50,933 nt of DNA from Shewanella saliphila (lineage in GTDB: Bacteria > Pseudomonadota > Gammaproteobacteria > Enterobacterales > Shewanellaceae): positions 1 through 50,933 of the forward strand of contig NZ_BMQV01000037.1 of assembly GCF_014648295.1 (NCBI RefSeq), in the 5' to 3' direction. This document shows, in pieces, positions 46,932-50,933 of the stretch (the stretch's first letter is position 1; the number at the start of each line of letters is the position of its first letter). A model generated the notes under the pieces. The model was given only the letters and a program-made list of their open reading frames with translations. It ran no database searches and had not been told where the DNA came from. The translations under genes were made by a program, and so were the position numbers.

Positions 46932-48179
46932 ATGGGTATTCTTGAATCTACTCCAATAGATGTTTATCTAGGTGTGAGTATGTTTACTGTGATTGTATTA
47001 GTGTTGGTATTAGTGATTTTATTCGCTAAATCAAAACTAGTAGCCAGCGGTGATATCACGATTGGTATCAACGGCGACACAGATAAAGCAATTAAAACAG
47101 GTGCAGGCGGCAAGTTACTTGGCGTATTAGCAGACAACGGTATTTTTGTATCAAGCGCGTGTGGTGGCGGTGGCTCATGTGGTCAGTGTCGCGTAAACAT
47201 CAAATCAGGTGGTGGCGATATTTTACCAACTGAACTTGATCACATTAGCAAAGGTGAAGCACGTCAAGGTTGTCGTTTATCTTGTCAGGTTAACGTTAAA
47301 ACTGACATGGAAATCGAACTTGACGAAGAAATCTTCGGCATCAAGAAATGGGAATGTGAAGTTATCTCTAACGATAACAAAGCGACGTTCATTAAAGAAC
47401 TTAAGCTGCAAATTCCTGATGGCGAATCAGTGCCTTTCCGCGCCGGTGGTTATATTCAGATTGAAGCTCCCGCTCACCATGTTAAATATGCTGAGTTTGA
47501 AGTGCCTGAACAATACCGTGGCGACTGGGAACACTTTGGTTTCTTCAAGTTAGAGTCAAAAGTAGACGAAGAAACCATTCGTGCATACTCAATGGCTAAC
47601 TACCCAGAAGAGTTTGGGATTATTATGTTGAACGTGCGTATTGCTACGCCACCGCCACGTAATTTAACCCTACCTTGTGGTAAAATGTCTTCGTACATTT
47701 GGAGCCTCAAAGCTGGCGATAAAGTGACAATTTCTGGTCCATTTGGTGAGTTCTTCGCTAAAGATACTGATGCAGAAATGGTCTTTATTGGTGGTGGTGC
47801 TGGTATGGCACCAATGCGTTCACACATTTTTGACCAATTAAAGCGTCTTAAATCAAAACGTAAAATGAGCTTCTGGTACGGTGCGCGTTCTAAGCGTGAA
47901 ATGTTCTACGTTGAAGACTTTGACGGCCTAGCAGCTGAAAATGATAACTTTAAGTGGCATGTAGCGTTATCTGATCCGCAGGCTGAAGATAATTGGACTG
48001 GCTACACAGGCTTTATCCATAACGTATTGTACGAAAACTACTTACGTGACCACGATGCGCCAGAAGATTGTGAGTTCTACATGTGTGGACCTCCAATGAT
48101 GAACGCTGCCGTGATTGGTATGCTAAAAGACTTAGGCGTTGAAGACGAAAACATCTTACTCGATGATTTCGGTGGCTAA
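46932..48179 (+). CDS. nqrF: Na+-translocating NADH:quinone reductase subunit F
   Basis: NqrF (415 residues, V. cholerae about 408) is the NADH-oxidising subunit: NADH to FAD to a [2Fe-2S] cluster. It has one N-terminal membrane helix (about residues 5-27). The ferredoxin cysteines lie in [14 protein letters not shown] and the later GCRLSCQ (about residues 76-119). FAD and NADH domains are marked by [11 protein letters not shown] and [14 protein letters not shown], with the C-terminal [12 protein letters not shown] strong hairpin-terminator follows about 35 bases downstream. Confidence 0.97.
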   Translation: MGILESTPIDVYLGVSMFTVIVLVLVLVILFAKSKLVASGDITIGINGDTDKAIKTGAGGKLLGVLADNGIFVSSACGGGGSCGQCRVNIKSGGGDILPTELDHISKGEARQGCRLSCQVNVKTDMEIELDEEIFGIKKWECEVISNDNKATFIKELKLQIPDGESVPFRAGGYIQIEAPAHHVKYAEFEVPEQYRGDWEHFGFFKLESKVDEETIRAYSMANYPEEFGIIMLNVRIATPPPRNLTLPCGKMSSYIWSLKAGDKVTISGPFGEFFAKDTDAEMVFIGGGAGMAPMRSHIFDQLKRLKSKRKMSFWYGARSKREMFYVEDFDGLAAENDNFKWHVALSDPQAEDNWTGYTGFIHNVLYENYLRDHDAPEDCEFYMCGPPMMNAAVIGMLKDLGVEDENILLDDFGG

Positions 48180-48213
48180 TGAGTTAACTCATTACATTGA
48201 CAAGTAAGTCATG

Positions 48214-48271
48214 AAATTGCAGCAATGCAGACAAGGTGATAAACACAGGTCTGCAAGCTGCAATTTTTTTT
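48214..48271 (+). terminator. Terminator or attenuator between nqrF and apbE
   Basis: A long two-part stem (10 base pairs, a small internal loop, then 7 base pairs) from 48214 to 48266 is followed by a T-run. It should end most nqr transcripts before apbE. It lies inside the 5' part of a longer apbE reading frame, which argues that apbE starts further downstream at 48298. Confidence 0.82.
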
Positions 48272-48297
48272 ATTCATTCAACCAGTGTAAATATGAA

Positions 48298-49311
48298 ATG
48301 ACCGTGAATGCTATCAAGTTATTAATTACATCATTATTGTTACTGGGCATGAGTGCTTGTAGCTCACCAGAACCCATTATTGCGCTATCTGGCAGTACGA
48401 TGGGGACCACTTATCATGTCAAAGTTGTGCCAGGCAACAACTTGCCTGAGGCGCAGTTATTACAAGCTGAAATCGATATGGCGTTAGATGTGGTTAACGA
48501 TCAAATGTCGACGTACCGTAATGATTCTGAATTGTCTAAATTTAACCAATTACAGGTGCAACAAAGCGTTAAAGTGTCTGCAGATACACTCAAAGTTGTT
48601 AACGAAGGCATACGCTTATATCAAGACACCGACGGGGCACTAGACATAACCTTAGGGCCAATAGTGAATTTATGGGGCTTTGGTCCAGACAAAAGGCCGA
48701 CGACAGTGCCTACGCAGTCGCAAATCGATGCCGCAAAAGCCAAAATGGGTATCAGTGAGCTGGCCATTAAAGGGCAAACTTTAGTTAAGCATAATGCAGA
48801 TTTGTATGTTGATTTATCATCAATAGCCAAAGGTTTTGGCGTTGATAAAATCGCTGCTATTTTAGACAAGTATCAGGCCAGTGGTTATTTGGTTGAAATT
48901 GGCGGTGAGCTAAACGTAAAAGGTAAAAAAGCCGATGGAAGCGCATGGCGCATTGCTGTTGAGCAGCCTACAGATGGCGGTCAGGCCGTGCAGCAAGTGA
49001 TTGAACCCGGTACTATGTCAATGGCAACATCAGGCGATTATCGTAACTTTTATGAGGAAAATGGCGAACGTTTTTCACATTTAATCGATCCTCGTAACGG
49101 ATATCCTATTAAGCATAAACTTGCCTCTGCAACCGTGCTACACTCTAGCTGTATGACCGCAGATGGATATGCCACTGCCATGATGGTGTTAGGTACACAA
49201 GCTTCGTTGGCGCTTGCTAAAGAGAAAAATTTAGCAATCATGCTGATTGAAAAGCAAGATCAAGGTTTTCAGGTCTATTACAGTGATGCTTTTAAAGCAT
49301 ATGTAAAATAG
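48298..49311 (+). CDS. apbE: FAD:protein FMN transferase
   Basis: ApbE (337 residues) attaches FMN from FAD to the threonines of NqrB and NqrC in the periplasm. A lipoprotein signal is visible (LLLLGMSAC, cysteine about residue 18). GSTMGTTYHVKVV is the typical opening of the ApbE fold, then DISSIAKGFGVDKIA-type text (here DLSSIAKGFGVDK), GELNVKGKK and the late AATVLHSSCMTADGYATAMMVLG-like segment. The ATG at 48298 gives a normal lipoprotein start; an ATG at 48211 would place the terminator hairpin inside the gene. No strong ribosome binding site is seen. Confidence 0.93.
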   Translation: MTVNAIKLLITSLLLLGMSACSSPEPIIALSGSTMGTTYHVKVVPGNNLPEAQLLQAEIDMALDVVNDQMSTYRNDSELSKFNQLQVQQSVKVSADTLKVVNEGIRLYQDTDGALDITLGPIVNLWGFGPDKRPTTVPTQSQIDAAKAKMGISELAIKGQTLVKHNADLYVDLSSIAKGFGVDKIAAILDKYQASGYLVEIGGELNVKGKKADGSAWRIAVEQPTDGGQAVQQVIEPGTMSMATSGDYRNFYEENGERFSHLIDPRNGYPIKHKLASATVLHSSCMTADGYATAMMVLGTQASLALAKEKNLAIMLIEKQDQGFQVYYSDAFKAYVK

Positions 49312-49366
49312 GGTTATATTACTGATTTTTACGTCAGGCCTAAAATTGAGTTAATTGGAGTTAGTT

Positions 49367-49591
49367 ATGAGTACATTTTTAGCAGCGTTTGTGGTGTTGT
49401 TATTATTTTTCTTGTTAATGTCTGTTGGTTATATCGTGAAAAAGAAAGCGGTAGAAGGCAGTTGTGGTGGCTTGGGTGTGCTTGGTATTGAAAAAGCCTG
49501 TGATTGTGACAACCCATGTGATGCGCGTAAACTCCGCATGCAAAAAGAACAAGAGCGCAAAGAGATGCTGAATCAAAACCGAATTATTTAA
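49367..49591 (+). CDS. nqrM: Na+-NQR maturation protein NqrM
   Basis: NqrM (74 residues; DUF539) is needed to deliver iron to the NqrD/E site. One N-terminal membrane helix (about residues 3-22) is followed by a cysteine-rich tail, EGSCGGLGVLGIEKACDCDNPCD, whose four or five cysteines can bind metal. The ATG at 49367 has a GGAG site; an in-frame start at 49355 would add four residues. It lies 55 bases after apbE. Confidence 0.93.
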   Translation: MSTFLAAFVVLLLFFLLMSVGYIVKKKAVEGSCGGLGVLGIEKACDCDNPCDARKLRMQKEQERKEMLNQNRII

Positions 49592-49626
49592 TCTTTTTGA
49601 TCTCAGCTAATGCTTACAATGTAAAG

Positions 49627-49651
49627 AGCCTTCATTTTGAAGGCTTTTTTT
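49627..49651 (+). terminator. Terminator of nqrM
   Basis: Stem AGCCTTC/GAAGGCT with a 5-base loop and a following T-run, 35 bases after the nqrM stop. Confidence 0.9.
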
Positions 49652-49689
49652 GTGGGCGTTTTATCGCACTAGAGTTACAAACCTTAGTT

Positions 49690-49708
49690 ATAATGATAAT
49701 GGTTATCA
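49690..49708. promoter_or_regulatory. Fur box upstream of the bacterioferritin pair
   Basis: The 19 bases ATAATGATAATGGTTATCA match the Fur consensus GATAATGATAATCATTATC at most positions. It lies about 120 bases upstream of the first bfr start and about 30 bases upstream of the inferred -35 element, an upstream position more suited to activation than blockage. Confidence 0.6.
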
Positions 49709-49737
49709 ATTGTAAGTTGATGAAATTAAAGTAAAAT

Positions 49738-49766
49738 TTGCGTTTGTCTCTACAGTGTTTTATGCT
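49738..49766 (+). promoter_or_regulatory. Promoter of the bacterioferritin pair
   Basis: TTGCGT (49738-49743) and TATGCT (49761-49766) are separated by 17 bases, giving a moderate sigma-70 promoter with transcription expected near 49773. This predicts a leader of about 40 bases for the first bfr gene. Confidence 0.5.
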
Positions 49767-49774
49767 ATTAAAAA

Positions 49775-49788
49775 TTGATCGAGATCAA
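49775..49788. promoter_or_regulatory. Perfect FNR/EtrA site at the bfr transcription start
   Basis: TTGATCGAGATCAA matches TTGATnnnnATCAA at all ten positions. It sits just downstream of the inferred -10 element, so binding there should block RNA polymerase. Repression of bfr in low oxygen is the likely outcome. Confidence 0.65.
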
Positions 49789-49811
49789 ATTATTCACCAA
49801 GGGACATTACT

Positions 49812-50282
49812 ATGAAAGGTCATCCTAAAGTCATCAGTCAACTCAATCGTGTACTGACGTGTGAGCTAACGGCTATTAACCAGTATTTTTTACATGCACG
49901 CATGTTTAAACATTGGGGATTAGAGAAGCTAAATGAAAAAGAGTACAAAAAATCGATTGAAGACATGAAGCATGCTGACAAGTTGATTGAACGAGTATTG
50001 TTTCTTGAAGGTTTGCCTAACTTACAACAATTAGACAAGTTGCGTATTGGCGAAGATGCAGAAGAAATGCTCAGCTGTGATATGGCTGCCGTCACTGAAC
50101 AAATTGCCATATTACGTGAAGCGATTAATGTATGCGAAATAGAGCAAGACTATGTCAGCCGTGACATGCTTGAAGAGCTGCTCGAAGACGAAGAAGAACA
50201 TTTAGATTGGATTGAGTCACAACAAGGGCTCATCGTCCAAACCGGTATTCAAAACTATCTTCAATCTCAAATTAACGACTAA
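49812..50282 (+). CDS. bfr: Bacterioferritin, heme-ligand subunit
   Basis: A 156-residue bacterioferritin, first of two. It aligns with E. coli Bfr along its length, starting [21 protein letters not shown]. The heme-ligand methionine (M52) is present in EDMKHADK. The di-iron centre is incomplete: E18, H54, E127 and H130 are in place, but residue 51 is Asp, and the position of E94 is Val in the [14 protein letters not shown] segment. It therefore probably binds heme and has weak or no ferroxidase activity, depending on its partner for iron oxidation. The next gene starts 11 bases after its stop. Confidence 0.92.
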   Translation: MKGHPKVISQLNRVLTCELTAINQYFLHARMFKHWGLEKLNEKEYKKSIEDMKHADKLIERVLFLEGLPNLQQLDKLRIGEDAEEMLSCDMAAVTEQIAILREAINVCEIEQDYVSRDMLEELLEDEEEHLDWIESQQGLIVQTGIQNYLQSQIND

Positions 50283-50293
50283 TAGGATTTATC

Positions 50294-50761
50294 ATGAAAG
50301 GCAATCCAGAAGTTATCGACGCCCTAAACCTACTGTTAACTGGCGAACTATCGGCAATGGACCAGTATTTTGTTCATGCTCATATGTACGAAGATTGGGG
50401 ATTTAACGAATTATATACCCGTATTTTGCATGAGTCTGACGATGAAAAATTGCATGCGGCAAAGCTTGTTCAGCGCATTTTGTTTTTAGAAGGCACTCCA
50501 GATGTTGCTAGCCGTGAAGCATTAAACATCGGTAAAGATGTGCAAGAAATGCTAAAAAATGACCTAGATTACGAATACAAAGTGGCAGACGATTTACGCC
50601 GAGTGATAAAGCTGTGCGAAGAAAAAGCAGATTATCAAACCCGTGAAATCTTAGAAGTGTTGTTAGATGACACTGAATCAGACCATATGTACTGGTTAGA
50701 AAAGCAATTACGGTTAATTGACCGTGTTGGCTTGCAAAACTACCTACAAAAGCAAATGTAA
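50294..50761 (+). CDS. bfr: Bacterioferritin, ferroxidase subunit
   Basis: A 155-residue bacterioferritin, second of the pair. It keeps the di-iron residues E18, E51, H54, E94, E127 and H130 (in GELSAMDQYF, SDDEKLHAAK, DLDYEYK and DTESDHMYW, with one residue inserted before the last pair). The heme-ligand Met52 is replaced by Lys in DDEKLHA. It is thus the ferroxidase-competent but heme-poor partner. The two genes are in one operon, so mixed shells are likely, as described for paired bacterioferritins in other bacteria. Confidence 0.92.
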   Translation: MKGNPEVIDALNLLLTGELSAMDQYFVHAHMYEDWGFNELYTRILHESDDEKLHAAKLVQRILFLEGTPDVASREALNIGKDVQEMLKNDLDYEYKVADDLRRVIKLCEEKADYQTREILEVLLDDTESDHMYWLEKQLRLIDRVGLQNYLQKQM

Positions 50762-50789
50762 TTTATTGCTTTATGTAATGTAAACGACT

Positions 50790-50817
50790 TAAAGCCCAAC
50801 TCTGTTTGGGCTTTTTT
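50790..50817 (+). terminator. Terminator of the bacterioferritin operon
   Basis: Stem AAGCCCAA/TTGGGCTT with a short loop, followed by TTTTTT, about 30 bases after the second bfr stop. Confidence 0.9.
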
Positions 50818-50933
50818 GTTTGCCCAGCGAAGCTGGCAAACCCGTCAGGTTGAAAGAAACCTGAATCACCCCGACTGAGGGGAAGATAATCCGAATGGCA
50901 AGGGCGTTGCTGGCCAACGGCAGGGTCTGAAGG
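50818..50933 (+). mobile_element. Possible 5' part of a group II intron, cut by the window end
   Basis: Directly after the terminator, the DNA contains consecutive stem-loops: GTTTGCC(C)AGC-GAA-GCTGGCAAAC, then CAGGTT-...-AACCTG, then CCCC-GACTGA-GGGG, followed by an irregular structured stretch. Its text resembles the domain I leader before group II intron reverse transcriptase genes. The position immediately after a terminator suits introns that insert downstream of terminators. The 5' end does not show the usual GTGYG, and the intron-encoded protein would lie beyond the window. Confidence 0.4.

Noticed and set aside
48211..48297. Earlier ATG for ApbE
   Set aside because: It would put a strong terminator hairpin inside the coding region and move the lipoprotein signal 29 residues inward.

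Overview
This window reads as a chromosomal segment of a marine gammaproteobacterium, almost certainly a Shewanella. The grounds are two OmcA/MtrC-type decaheme outer-membrane cytochromes, the luxS / nqrABCDEF-apbE-nqrM / bfr-bfr order, and several small families typical of Shewanella and Vibrio (DUF2960, DUF2913-like, SEC-C protein). The species is not determined. I see no rRNA, tRNA, CRISPR array, prophage or complete insertion sequence.

Layout. Positions 149-4838 hold a family-4-like uracil-DNA glycosylase, a YcxB-like membrane protein, glnD (nitrogen sensing) and, divergently, rsuA. A LysR regulator follows (4906-5862). Positions about 6030-11267 hold two tandem decaheme lipoprotein cytochromes. 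Each is a complete transcription unit with matching upstream DNA, leader, 3' hairpin and terminator, so the whole unit appears duplicated. Positions 11285-11830 are a non-coding array saturated with CTAG: 37-bp repeats, then 114-bp repeats, then an 8-bp repeat present eight times. A POT-type transporter, a SEC-C protein, valS and holC run leftward. Three accessory genes separate holC from pepA, which are neighbours in E. coli. lptF-lptG run rightward from pepA.

Positions 23950-28164 carry mostly small conserved genes (RDD protein, DUF2960, GNAT, periplasmic DsrE-like, DUF2913-like, DUF4136 lipoprotein, DUF1289), plus a 110-bp element with terminal inverted repeats. Positions 28207-31034 hold a TetR regulator and a coniferyl-aldehyde-dehydrogenase-like gene, with a TetR-type operator upstream, and a divergent uspA with an FNR/EtrA-like site. 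A pair of bacterial PH-domain proteins (YdbS/YdbT-like) follows, then a small HTH protein, a CorA/ZntB transporter, an AlkB-type dioxygenase, a DASH cryptochrome, bolA, an orphan TRAP solute-binding lipoprotein, luxS and a TonB-dependent receptor.

Positions 42329-49591 are the Na+-pumping NADH:quinone oxidoreductase locus with its maturation factors apbE (FMN attachment) and nqrM (Fe delivery). Positions 49812-50761 are two bacterioferritin genes with complementary residues: one keeps the heme ligand, the other keeps the ferroxidase site. A Fur box and a perfect FNR/EtrA site precede them. The last 110 bases look like the structured 5' part of a group II intron, cut by the window end.

Together the genes describe respiratory flexibility (sodium-pumping Nqr, extracellular electron transfer), iron storage, envelope assembly and repair of DNA damage. 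No defence system is present. The least explained pieces are the CTAG array, the duplicated cytochrome units with a palindrome upstream, and the 110-bp inverted-repeat element.
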